From Burkholderiales bacterium (GTDB lineage: Bacteria > Pseudomonadota > Gammaproteobacteria > Burkholderiales > Burkholderiaceae_D): a stretch of 48,794 nt of DNA. Positions within the stretch are counted from its first letter, which is position 1; every line of letters starts with the position of its first letter. Positions 9,185 through 16,954 of the stretch are shown piece by piece. Where the stretch lies: NCBI GenBank assembly GCA_016200895.1, contig JACQDX010000141.1, positions 1 to 48,794 of the forward strand. Reading direction: 5' to 3'. A model generated the notes under the pieces. That model was not told the DNA's origin, ran no database searches, and saw nothing but the letters and a program-made list of their open reading frames with translations. The position numbers were made by a program, and so were the translations under genes.

Positions 9185-10099
9185 CTATTCGATGCCACTG
9201 AAAAGGGCCTCGATTTGTTGCAAGCTTGGCGCTTGCGCTCCTGCTGCCAGGCAAGCCGCAGCACCAGCAGCCAGGGCAAAGCGCAAGTGACTTTGTTGCT
9301 CTCTTTCCGGATGCAAGGTCAGGCTGTATAGCAAACCTGCAATGCTGGCGTCGCCTGCACCTATGGTGTCGACCACCGCTACCTTGACGGCGTCTGCCTG
9401 CCATACCAATTCTGCGGCATGGAGTGACGCACCCAGTTCACCGCGGGTGTACAAGACCGTGGCAGCAGAATTGATGGCGCGCAATTGCGTGAATGCCAGA
9501 TCAGCATCCCGGCAACGGAACAGGCCGCGCAAATCATCGTCGGAAACCTTGATCAGGTCTGCCAGTTGCCCCATTTCATGCAGGATGGGGTCATAGTCTG
9601 CGTTCATATTGTTACGGAAATTCGGGTCGTAACTAATCTGCACACCTTGTGCCTTCAACTGGCGCGCCAGTCTCAATAATTTGCCCGCCAGCGGCTGGCG
9701 AGCAAGGCTGATGCCACCAAAATGCGCCCATTGCAAGCGTGAACTCCAGCCAACTGGCAGCTGCTCGGGGTCAAAATGCAAGTCGGCACTGTCACTGCCG
9801 ATAAAAAAGTAATTGGGTGGTGTGCTTTCGCCGACGATTGCCAACAATGGTGGTCGATCGTATTGCTGTAGCAAGCGTAAATCCAGCCCGGCATCGGCAC
9901 TGGCGCGCACCAGTTCCTGCCCAAACAAATCCTGGCTGACTGCGCCTGCGAAGCCGGTTGCCAAGCCAAGTTTGGCCATGCTGCGGGCCACATTCCAGGT
10001 TGAGCCACCTACCACGCTGCGCCATTGTCCAGGCCCGCAGGCGATCATGTCGGTCAGGGCCTCACCTGCACTAAGCATGAGGGGGAATTCAGCTTCCAT
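9185..10099 (-). CDS. PfkB-family sugar kinase, probable fructokinase
   Basis: A 304-residue ribokinase/PfkB-fold kinase. The GGSTWNVARSMAKLG segment (31-45) is PfkB signature 1. VVDTIGAGDASIAG (242-255) is signature 2, with catalytic base Asp250. The fructokinase call rests on resemblance to bacterial PfkB fructokinases and on the neighbouring mannose isomerase, whose product is fructose; phosphorylation would give fructose-6-phosphate for glycolysis. The ATG at 10099 lies inside the end of the upstream isomerase gene (11-bp overlap) with GGAGGAA in front, so translation is coupled. A 2-keto-3-deoxygluconate kinase or another sugar kinase is possible from sequence alone. Confidence 0.85.
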   Translation of the reverse strand: MEAEFPLMLSAGEALTDMIACGPGQWRSVVGGSTWNVARSMAKLGLATGFAGAVSQDLFGQELVRASADAGLDLRLLQQYDRPPLLAIVGESTPPNYFFIGSDSADLHFDPEQLPVGWSSRLQWAHFGGISLARQPLAGKLLRLARQLKAQGVQISYDPNFRNNMNADYDPILHEMGQLADLIKVSDDDLRGLFRCRDADLAFTQLRAINSAATVLYTRGELGASLHAAELVWQADAVKVAVVDTIGAGDASIAGLLYSLTLHPEREQQSHLRFALAAGAAACLAAGAQAPSLQQIEALFSGIE

Positions 10100-11318
10100 G
10101 TTGTTCCTCCTTCAAGACGCGCAGGATTTCATAGCAGGCACCCATGGTGTGATAATCCACTTTACCAGCCGGGCTTTTTTCATCACTGAGCTTGTGATTT
10201 TCGCGCGACAGGATTCTGAACCAGGCACCAAACTCATGATCTATCATGTGCTGCCAACTGTATTGCCACAGATGTTCATAACTGTCCCAGTAGCTTTGTT
10301 TGCCTGTGCGTTTCGCCAGCAGGGCTGCGGCGGCCATGGACTCTGCTTGCACCCAGAAATATTTATCACCATCACATATGCTGCCACCGGGGGCAAAGCC
10401 ATAGCAGATGCCGCCATATTGCTCATCCCAGGCAAATTTCAGGGCTTTTTGGAACAAGGTTTCGGCAGTAGGCAATAGCCAATCCTTCTCATGTTGCAGA
10501 TGTTGGGCATGGCTTTCCAGTTGCAGCAATAACTTGGACCACTCGGTAAAATGACCAGGCTGAAATCCCCAGGGGCGGAACAAATTAGCCTTGTCATCAA
10601 GGTTGTAGTTCCAGTCTATGTTCCAGTTGGCATCGTAGTGCTCCCATATCATGCCGTCTGCCAGCGCGGCTTGGCGCTGAGTGATATTGTGTGCCACGGT
10701 TTCTGCTCTATGTAAAAAGTGCAGGTCACCGGTTGCCTCATAAGCTGCCAGCAAAGCTTCGCATGCATGCATATTTGCATTCTGACCGCGATAGCTGTCC
10801 AAAACCTGCCAGTCAGCACTGGCCTGGTCGGCATACAGCCCATGTTGTGGCTCCCAAAAACGACGTTCCATCAGCTCCATGGTTTCATCGAGATAGCCGC
10901 GTGCTTCGGCGACGCCAGCCATCAGGGCATGGGCATAAGCCAGCATGACGAAGGCCAGACCATAGCAGTGATTGTCACCATCAGTGATGGTCTTGCCTGC
11001 GTTTTCCCAGCGCAATTGCCAGGCATAACCGCCAGTACCCGGGTCACGGTGCACCTGTCGCAAGAATTTCACACCATGTTTTACCTGTTCCAGATAGGCT
11101 GGGTTGTCAAAATGGCGGTAGGCCATGGCATACACAAAGACAAAGCGGGTACTGCTGACCAGATGACGACTCTGGTTATCATAAATACTGCCATTGTCTT
11201 TGAAGTAGTGATAGAAGCCGCCACTGGCATCAACACTACGTGGATAGTAGAAATTCAGCGTGTCACTGATATGGTCAGTCAGGACAGAAATTGATTTGAA
11301 GTCAGGAAAGGGATGCAT
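10089..11318 (-). CDS. D-mannose isomerase (AGE/YihS superfamily)
   Basis: An (alpha/alpha)6-barrel isomerase of the N-acylglucosamine 2-epimerase superfamily, about 409 residues. The mannose-isomerase-type features are DASGGFYHYF near the N-terminus, STRFVFVYAMA (substrate Arg), RGQNANMHACEALLAAYE (His of the active site), GFQPGHFTEWSKLL (second His) and KVDYHTMGACYEI (third His). It would convert mannose released by the mannosidases to fructose without phosphorylation. I chose the ATG at 11318. A TTG at 11339 would add seven residues, and neither start has a clear ribosome-binding site. The 3' end overlaps the kinase start. N-acylglucosamine epimerase is the alternative, but the fructokinase neighbour favours mannose isomerase. 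Confidence 0.85.
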   Translation of the reverse strand: MHPFPDFKSISVLTDHISDTLNFYYPRSVDASGGFYHYFKDNGSIYDNQSRHLVSSTRFVFVYAMAYRHFDNPAYLEQVKHGVKFLRQVHRDPGTGGYAWQLRWENAGKTITDGDNHCYGLAFVMLAYAHALMAGVAEARGYLDETMELMERRFWEPQHGLYADQASADWQVLDSYRGQNANMHACEALLAAYEATGDLHFLHRAETVAHNITQRQAALADGMIWEHYDANWNIDWNYNLDDKANLFRPWGFQPGHFTEWSKLLLQLESHAQHLQHEKDWLLPTAETLFQKALKFAWDEQYGGICYGFAPGGSICDGDKYFWVQAESMAAAALLAKRTGKQSYWDSYEHLWQYSWQHMIDHEFGAWFRILSRENHKLSDEKSPAGKVDYHTMGACYEILRVLKEEQHGS

Positions 11319-11387
11319 ACAGATATGGGTGGTGGTCAATAAGGGCCAAAAATTTTTACAACCAGGCGTTACAGCTAAGAGTTAAAG

Positions 11388-12371
11388 CTAATCGTCACAA
11401 CTGCTTTCGCGCACGATCAGTTCAACGGCCAGGGTTTTTTCTACAATCTCATCAGTTTGTTTGCGTATCAGTAAATCCACACCGGAGGCACCGAGAGCTT
11501 CTTTATTCACCCTGATACTGCTCAGGGGAGGAATCGACTTGGCGGCGGCACTGATGTCATCAAAACCAACAATGGCGATGTCATGTGGCACCTTCATGCC
11601 AAGATCCAGACAGTAATGCAGCGCTGTCAGGGCAGCGCTATCGTTGTAGCAAAATACGGCGTCAGGGGGGCGGGTAAGGCTTAATAGTTCGCGCATTGCT
11701 TCACGCACGCCATTTTCTATATTGCTGGGATCTGGGATGCTGACTTCCAGACTAGGGTCTGCCAATGTCTTGGATTCATACAGGGCCTGACGGAAACCAC
11801 GTGCCCGTTCTTGAATACTGAAATGTGCCAGCGGTCCTGAAATCATGGCAATACGTTTGCGGCCTGACTGTATCAGATGGCGGGTAGCCAGAAATCCACC
11901 TAGCCGGTTGTCAGGATTGATTGAGGTATAGCCGCGCAAACGCATATCCACCAGCACGATAGGCTTGCTGGTGTGCAGCAGGGCTTGTAGCAACTCGGGT
12001 TCAAAAAAACCGGCGCACAAAATCGCATCAGGCTGATGCAGGCGTATCTGTTCCATCACTGGCTCTGAGGGGCCAACCGCCACAAATGAAAGTACAATTC
12101 CTTCTCTGCGACAAGCTTCTTCGGCGCCATGCAGCACAGGAGAATAAAAAGGACTGCTTGCCAAGGTATTGTGCTGGCGGTGCAGGAGAAAAACGATACG
12201 CCTGATCCGGCCCTGCTTGAGATTGCTAAAGTCATAGCCAAGCTCGCGCGCCACTTTGCTGATACGTACACGAGTGGCTTCGGTCAGCCCACCCTGGTTC
12301 TTCAATGCGCGTGATACCGTACCAATCGACAGTCCGGTAGCCTGTGCAATATCGCGTATGGTCACACTCAT
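11388..12371 (-). CDS. LacI-family transcriptional regulator of the glycan locus
   Basis: A 327-residue LacI/GalR repressor-type protein. The helix-turn-helix and hinge are at residues 1-60 (VTIRDIAQATGLSIGTVSRA, then VRISKVARELGYD). A periplasmic-binding-protein-like effector domain follows, with the usual IAMISGP, RARGFRQAL, PDAVFCYND and IVGFDDI segments. The ATG at 12371 has AAGGAG 8 nt upstream. It is first in the run lacI-mannose isomerase-kinase-GH47-GH92 and probably responds to a mannose-derived or mannobiose-like sugar (inference). A good promoter and an inverted repeat shared with the MFS gene lie upstream. Self-control is likely but unproven. Confidence 0.9.
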   Translation of the reverse strand: MSVTIRDIAQATGLSIGTVSRALKNQGGLTEATRVRISKVARELGYDFSNLKQGRIRRIVFLLHRQHNTLASSPFYSPVLHGAEEACRREGIVLSFVAVGPSEPVMEQIRLHQPDAILCAGFFEPELLQALLHTSKPIVLVDMRLRGYTSINPDNRLGGFLATRHLIQSGRKRIAMISGPLAHFSIQERARGFRQALYESKTLADPSLEVSIPDPSNIENGVREAMRELLSLTRPPDAVFCYNDSAALTALHYCLDLGMKVPHDIAIVGFDDISAAAKSIPPLSSIRVNKEALGASGVDLLIRKQTDEIVEKTLAVELIVRESSCDD

Positions 12372-12599
12372 GAAGTGAACTCCTTGCTGGTCGTGTCAGT
12401 TTCAATATCTGGAAAGCGGGCATTCATCTTGATTATTACGCTCATTGCGCTTATTTCACTTTTTACGTTTATCAATATCGCTAAGCCTGCCACGCTTACC
12501 TGCTACACATGTATCGCTGAAGGCAGGTTTAATAAACGGGTCGGCTTTTTCAAAAAACCACAAATCGCCAGGAAATGCTGTGTTTTTCAGAGTAACTCT

Positions 12600-12628
12600 T
12601 TTATACAGGTGGCAAAATTGAGGGTCAA
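12600..12628 (-). promoter_or_regulatory. Predicted sigma-70 promoter of the lacI operon
   Basis: On the minus strand, -35 TTGACC (12628-12623) and -10 TATAAA (12605-12600) are separated by exactly 17 nt, about 230 nt upstream of the lacI start. This is the best promoter match in the 457-nt gap between lacI and the MFS gene. The rest of the gap (12372-12599) shows no convincing gene. Confidence 0.55.
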
Positions 12629-12651
12629 TCAACTGCGGGAAAATTGTCTTA

Positions 12652-12671
12652 GTTTATTAATTTTAGTAAAC
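12652..12671. promoter_or_regulatory. Regulator-binding inverted repeat upstream of lacI operon
   Basis: A 20-bp dyad GTTTA-N10-TAAAC. On the minus strand it reads GTTTACTAAAATTAATAAAC and ends 23 nt before the -35 box. A copy identical at 16 of 20 positions lies at 14460-14479 at the same distance from the predicted MFS promoter. A site centred near -69 fits an activator better than a simple repressor. The binding protein is unknown; the adjacent LacI protein is one candidate. Confidence 0.55.
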
Positions 12672-12775
12672 AAGGTGGCGAAAATGAGTATGGCCCACAT
12701 AATGCAATAATCGCCCGGAGGACTCGAGCAGGCCTTGTCTTGGCCTTGTCCTGACGAAAAAGCGCATGGCACCTC

Positions 12776-12806
12776 AAAAAAAAAGGCGCACCTTATACGG
12801 CGCGCC
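12776..12806 (-). terminator. Rho-independent terminator of the MFS gene
   Basis: On the minus strand GGCGCGCC, a 6-nt loop GTATAA and GGTGCGCC form an 8-bp stem with one G-T pair, followed directly by nine T residues. It starts 23 nt after the MFS stop and separates that gene from lacI, so lacI needs its own promoter. Confidence 0.85.
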
Positions 12807-12828
12807 ATTCAAGTCAAAACAAACAATT

Positions 12829-14265
12829 CTAGTGTGCGGCAGTACTGGCTTTACCTAGTTTGATGCCTTGCACATACAAGATACCCTGCACTTTCCAGGC
12901 ATAGAATGCCAGGTAAGCAAAGCAGACTACGCCCACCAGGTAACTCGTTTGTATACCTATCTTGTCAGCCACAAATCCCTGCAACCAGCTGATTATGCCG
13001 CCACCCATGATCATCATGATCAGGTAATTACTGCCCTGCCCTGTATGCTTGCCCAGGCCACTGATCGCCAGCGTAAAAATGCAAGGCCACAGGGTGCTGC
13101 AGAACAAACCTATGCTGGTGAAAGCATAGACGCTGACCATGCCTGTGGTACTCATGCCGATGACCAGCCCAGCAATCCCCAACAGGGAAAAGATGCCCAG
13201 CATTTTGGCAGGATTACCCTGGCTCATCATGTCAGCGGCGATCAGTATCAGCACGATGAAGGCATACACATAGAAATGACTGAGTTCATGCTGGGCGATC
13301 GCATTTACAAGAAGAAACACGCTGAAAGCCAGATAAGGGGCGAGAAATTTAAGCAGCTTGCCCAGCCCTCCCTGCAAATCAAAGGCATCCACCGCACCGG
13401 TCCAGCGTCCTATCATCAGACTGGCCCAGTAAAGGGAAATAAACGGTGCCACATCCTTGGTTTGCAAGCCCAGCTTGGTTTCCATGTAGGCTGGCAGATT
13501 GCTGGCAGTGGACACTTCCACTCCCACATAGACAAAAATAGCCAGCATGCCCATGACTAGCTGCGGGAACTGCAAGGCTGACTGCTTGCCCGAGGCATGC
13601 CCGGTATCTTCATTAGCCTGTATGGCCGGGCGGTCAGGCAGGGATGAGAACTTCAGCATGATGGCGACCAACAGAAATGCCCCGCCCAGCATCAGATACG
13701 GGAATTTGACACTTTCTATGCTGAGCTGACGGTTCATACTTGTCGGCGCGCCAAAAATGGCAAAACTGACGATGAGCGGGCCTATCGTGGTACCAAAGTT
13801 GTTTACCCCACCCGCCAATGTCAGCCTTTGCGAACCTGTCTCGGATGAACCCAAAGCGATCGCCAGGGGATTTGCAGCGGTCTGTTGCAGTGAAAAGCCC
13901 AGACCCACAATAAACAATCCCGACAACATCAAGGGGAAGGACCCAGTATTGGCTGCCGGTAAAAATAGCAGAGTGCCTGCCGCAGAAATCAATAATCCGA
14001 GTGCCAGCCCGTTCTTGTAACCCAGTTTATTGACCAGATCGACACCAATGACGCGCGAAACCGCCAGATAAATCAGCGAACCCACGGTATATGCTACATA
14101 GAAAGCCAGGGATACAAGCTGGCTTTGTTCCTGGCTAAGGTGGAAGGCTTCTTTAAAGACGGGGATGAGAATGTCATTGCTGGCAGCAACGAACCCCCAA
14201 AAGAAGAATACCGTCACCAGTGGTAAAAATTGTCCCCATTGTGTTTTTGTATTAGTCGCATGCAT
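12829..14265 (-). CDS. FHS-family (FucP/GluP-type) sugar MFS permease
   Basis: A 478-residue inner-membrane major facilitator with about 12 hydrophobic segments. The N-terminal FFFWGFVAASNDILIPVFK and the loop QQTAANPLAIALG followed by QRLTLAGGVNNFGTTIGP are hallmarks of the fucose:H+ symporter / glucose-galactose permease branch. It probably takes up a monosaccharide (mannose, glucose or fructose) freed by the secreted hydrolases; substrate choice cannot be read from sequence. The ATG at 14265 has no clear ribosome-binding site. It is a single-gene unit with its own predicted promoter and terminator, sharing an upstream element with the lacI operon, so the two are probably co-regulated. Confidence 0.9.
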   Translation of the reverse strand: MHATNTKTQWGQFLPLVTVFFFWGFVAASNDILIPVFKEAFHLSQEQSQLVSLAFYVAYTVGSLIYLAVSRVIGVDLVNKLGYKNGLALGLLISAAGTLLFLPAANTGSFPLMLSGLFIVGLGFSLQQTAANPLAIALGSSETGSQRLTLAGGVNNFGTTIGPLIVSFAIFGAPTSMNRQLSIESVKFPYLMLGGAFLLVAIMLKFSSLPDRPAIQANEDTGHASGKQSALQFPQLVMGMLAIFVYVGVEVSTASNLPAYMETKLGLQTKDVAPFISLYWASLMIGRWTGAVDAFDLQGGLGKLLKFLAPYLAFSVFLLVNAIAQHELSHFYVYAFIVLILIAADMMSQGNPAKMLGIFSLLGIAGLVIGMSTTGMVSVYAFTSIGLFCSTLWPCIFTLAISGLGKHTGQGSNYLIMMIMGGGIISWLQGFVADKIGIQTSYLVGVVCFAYLAFYAWKVQGILYVQGIKLGKASTAAH

Positions 14266-14407
14266 AGTGATATAAGTAGTTTAGGTTTGACTGCACATGT
14301 TGCACTTGCCAAGTTTTCTTTGAATCTCTTTGAGCAGGTGGTTTTATCATCGTGCAGCGATATACATCACTATCATCTGCGCTTTGATTAGGAAACTGCA
14401 GTTCCTA

Positions 14408-14436
14408 TATATACTGCTCTATGGCCGGACATGCAA
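14408..14436 (-). promoter_or_regulatory. Predicted promoter of the MFS permease gene
   Basis: On the minus strand, -35 TTGCAT (14436-14431) and -10 TATATA (14413-14408) have a 17-nt spacer, about 140 nt upstream of the start codon. Confidence 0.5.
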
Positions 14437-14459
14437 TTTCAGTTTTATATTTGGATGAT

Positions 14460-14479
14460 GTTTATAGTTTTTACTAAAC
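14460..14479. promoter_or_regulatory. Second copy of the GTTTA-N10-TAAAC element
   Basis: The minus strand reads GTTTAGTAAAAACTATAAAC, identical at 16 of 20 positions to the element at 12652-12671. It ends 23 nt before the predicted -35 of the permease gene, the same spacing as at lacI. Confidence 0.55.
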
Positions 14480-14523
14480 TGACCTTGACGAGAAATTCAT
14501 GACAACGGAAGAATTTTTTATAG

Positions 14524-14829
14524 TACAAGCATGCACGCCAGTTGCAGAAAGCCCCAAACAGTGGAGACACCTTTCATAAATTCAGGCGAGCAGTCGTGTT
14601 CATCAACGGCGGCGAGTTTCGGGCCAGAACCGAAGAAGAGCAATATATGTGGAGCGAATGTTCGCGTTTGATAGCCGAGCCGTCATTTATTACAACACGC
14701 TAATCATGTCGCAGGTCTAAAAACAAAGTTAAGGGCAAAAGACGATTAAGCAATCGAAATGATGTTCAGGACGTCACCGGTGGCTTGGCAATACATCAAT
14801 CTGTTTGGCTCGGCTCAACACCATGATTG
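14524..14829 (+). pseudogene. Remnant of a Tn3-family transposase (TnpA C-terminus)
   Basis: Translation from 14524 gives RQLQKAPNSGDTFHKFRRAV and then VFINGGEFRARTEEEQYMWS, resembling the C-terminal part of Tn3-type TnpA. A one-base frame change near 14676-14680 is needed to continue as AVIYYNTLIMSQV, which then ends in a stop. After another shift and stop, the segment TSPVAWQYINLFGSAQ (about 14775-14820) matches the extreme C-terminal motif of the family. The N-terminal and catalytic regions, resolvase and terminal repeats are not visible. It is a decayed fragment with at least two frame breaks and is surely inactive. The rest of the 14266-14936 gap holds only the permease promoter region. 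Confidence 0.75.
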
Positions 14830-14936
14830 ATCGCGAAGAATCAGCAGAACGCCGTCCTGCTTTCGCTCCAGCGTCGTATGTTGCTCATAGCTGAGTATTG
14901 CATTTATTAAAAATACCGTCACGCAGGTTGAAGAAA

Positions 14937-15527
14937 TTATTTCAAACCTGTTTTCGTCGCACCAGCATTTTGCAACTCCGGATGCTCATTCAGCAGTTGC
15001 CTCTGCATGGCTGTGATACGCCGTAATTTTTCTTCACCTTTGGCAATATCTGCCGCTGCGATACCCATGTCGCGTGCTCGGGCGATTGCTTCGCGCAAGC
15101 GTGGAAGCTCTTCATCTGCGGCCTGTACATAGGCGGCATACAGGCGTGCGCTTTGCCGGGATTCGTACTGCTGGTAGGCTTTGGGATCAGTCAGTTCGGC
15201 TGCACTGGGCAGTTCCTGGGTAGTCTGGTTATGCTCCATGGGTGGTGTTCGAGGATCGCCATCGCGGGTGGCTACCAGGCTTTGGGCGGCAGAAAGCTGT
15301 GGTCCTGTTGGCAGCAATGGTACAAATTTTCTTTCTTCGTTCGATTCAGGAAAAGGTGGCGGCCATGAGGCTGTGCGCTCACGTTCAGGTTTCCCAGATA
15401 CCACGGCACCAGATGAAGTAGCCGTTGTTTGCTGCTGGGTCTTAGCATCTTCTGACTGCGGCCAGCATTGCCAGACTATCAACCCAGTCGTTACAGTGAT
15501 TGCTGTTGCGATGAAAATGGTTTTCAT
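14937..15527 (-). CDS. Membrane-anchored protein of unknown function
   Basis: A 196-residue protein I do not recognise. One hydrophobic N-terminal segment (MKTIFIATAITVTTGLIVW) acts as an uncleaved anchor or signal peptide. A low-complexity Gln/Thr/Ser/Pro-rich stretch follows (about 25-110). A charged, helix-prone C-terminal half has KAYQQYESRQSARLYAAYVQ and EEKLRRITAMQRQLLNEHPE and could form a coiled coil. The start has AAAGG five bases upstream. It is the last gene of a three-gene unit, 30 nt after the parvulin gene, so it may assist the same exported pathway (inference). Confidence 0.75.
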   Translation of the reverse strand: MKTIFIATAITVTTGLIVWQCWPQSEDAKTQQQTTATSSGAVVSGKPERERTASWPPPFPESNEERKFVPLLPTGPQLSAAQSLVATRDGDPRTPPMEHNQTTQELPSAAELTDPKAYQQYESRQSARLYAAYVQAADEELPRLREAIARARDMGIAAADIAKGEEKLRRITAMQRQLLNEHPELQNAGATKTGLK

Positions 15528-15557
15528 AATTGCCTTTGCTCACCAGTTGTTAACTCA

Positions 15558-16946
15558 TTAATTCAGCAGTGCCGCCTGGATGATCTCAATTTTTGCGTTC
15601 TTGCGTAATTGCGTCTGTAAAGTCGATAATTGGCGAATGGCTTTTTCCTGCGCTAGTGCCCGACTGGCTTGATAGCGCACGGTTTCTGATGCTGGGTCCT
15701 GGTAGTCTTCATTGCGTTTTTCGACCAGCACGATTTCCCAATTGGCTTTTTCATTCGGAGCGACAGCAGCGCGGATAGGTGGGGATACCTTACCGGGTTC
15801 TTGCATGTAGGCCAATTGCTCAAGCCAGGACAATTGCCCTCTATGGGCTATGATACCGAGATCACCGCCCTGCTGTGCATCATGCGCGGTGGAGTATTGT
15901 TGTGCCAGGTTGACGAAATTGGCACCCTTGCGCGCAAGATCGGCGACTTGCTTGGCCTGTGCTTCATTATCGAGACGGATATGGCGAGCTTTCACAGAGG
16001 CTATGCGTTTGAATTCATCCTTATGGGTGCGATAATATTCCAGTATTTCTTTTGGTTTTATCTCAGCCGCTAGTTTGTTCAACAGTTTGCTTTCTGAATC
16101 TGTGTCGGCACCTATGCCGTGCAGGCTCATGACTGCCTGCACAGTATTTTTCTCTTCTAATGCCTGCCTCAGATCTTTGAGTGCTGACTGGCCAAAACGC
16201 TGGCGTGCCCAGTCAAGCACATACAGGTTGGCCAGATAGAGTTGAGCCTGCTGGCGAATGAAGTCACGGTTGCGATTAAAAAACTCCACTCTTCCCTGCA
16301 CATTCTGGCGACGGAACACGTCATACAGACTGATACTGGCTGCGGGTGCAAAGTTACAGCGAAAGACTTGTACATGGGCGGCGGCAGTTTGCTGCACCGG
16401 GTTCAGGGTATAGTCCAGCATCACTTTGTTTTTCGAGCCAAAAACGCTGTTGAGTTCATCTTCTTCCAGCTTGCCTTGTTCCTGAATCAGCGTATCCAGC
16501 CTCCCGCCAGGAAGCTTGCTGATGGCCGCTTCCAGGTCCTTGCTATAGACAGTCCGCAAATAGCCACTTAGCTGGTTATCCAGCATGACATCGGGCTCAA
16601 AAGCTACTCGCCGGGATTGCTGCAATTCTTCTTCTGCAAACCGGCCACGTACGTCACCCGCAAGCAAGCGATTGCTGATGATACTGTCAAGAATATTGGC
16701 GCGTCCGGTTTTGGGTTTCTCCAGTTGCGCCATGCTGGTTAGTACGTCCAGTGTCAGTTTATAGACGGGAGCCGTGTTGATGCGCGCCGCGAGTTCGGGT
16801 TGAAGTATAAGTTGGTTTGCTGTCACAGTTGGAGCAAGGTCCACTGCCATTGCGACTGTGGACATTGCAGAACACAGTACAGACAGACATCCCATAGTCC
16901 CGATCACGCCCTTTTTTAATTGCAAGCCGATGCCTGGTCTGTACAT
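15558..16946 (-). CDS. Exported parvulin-type peptidyl-prolyl isomerase (SurA/PrsA-like)
   Basis: A 462-residue periplasmic foldase candidate. A signal peptide covers about residues 1-34 (TVAMA|VD). A long helical region follows. A PpiC/parvulin domain sits at about 315-410: VKARHIRLDNEAQAKQVADL, FVNLAQQYSTAHDAQQGGDLG and the C-terminal WEIVLVEKR strand. Such enzymes speed cis-trans isomerisation of prolyl bonds and act as chaperones for exported proteins. The ATG at 16946 has GAGG six bases upstream, and that site overlaps the stop of the upstream phospholipase-like gene (8-nt gap), so the two are coupled. This suggests a foldase partly dedicated to that secreted protein. Its N-terminal region is unlike standard SurA, which should be elsewhere in the genome. 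Confidence 0.82.
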   Translation of the reverse strand: MYRPGIGLQLKKGVIGTMGCLSVLCSAMSTVAMAVDLAPTVTANQLILQPELAARINTAPVYKLTLDVLTSMAQLEKPKTGRANILDSIISNRLLAGDVRGRFAEEELQQSRRVAFEPDVMLDNQLSGYLRTVYSKDLEAAISKLPGGRLDTLIQEQGKLEEDELNSVFGSKNKVMLDYTLNPVQQTAAAHVQVFRCNFAPAASISLYDVFRRQNVQGRVEFFNRNRDFIRQQAQLYLANLYVLDWARQRFGQSALKDLRQALEEKNTVQAVMSLHGIGADTDSESKLLNKLAAEIKPKEILEYYRTHKDEFKRIASVKARHIRLDNEAQAKQVADLARKGANFVNLAQQYSTAHDAQQGGDLGIIAHRGQLSWLEQLAYMQEPGKVSPPIRAAVAPNEKANWEIVLVEKRNEDYQDPASETVRYQASRALAQEKAIRQLSTLQTQLRKNAKIEIIQAALLN

Positions 16947-16954
16947 GGTAAACC

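Noticed and set aside
12652..12671. CRP/FNR-type binding site
   Set aside because: The arms GTTTA/TAAAC do not fit TGTGA/TCACA or TTGAT/ATCAA, so I left the regulator unnamed.
12375..12710. 111-codon plus-strand open frame with a hydrophobic start upstream of lacI
   Set aside because: It covers the predicted lacI promoter and the inverted repeat, has no good ribosome-binding site, and the rest is not protein-like.
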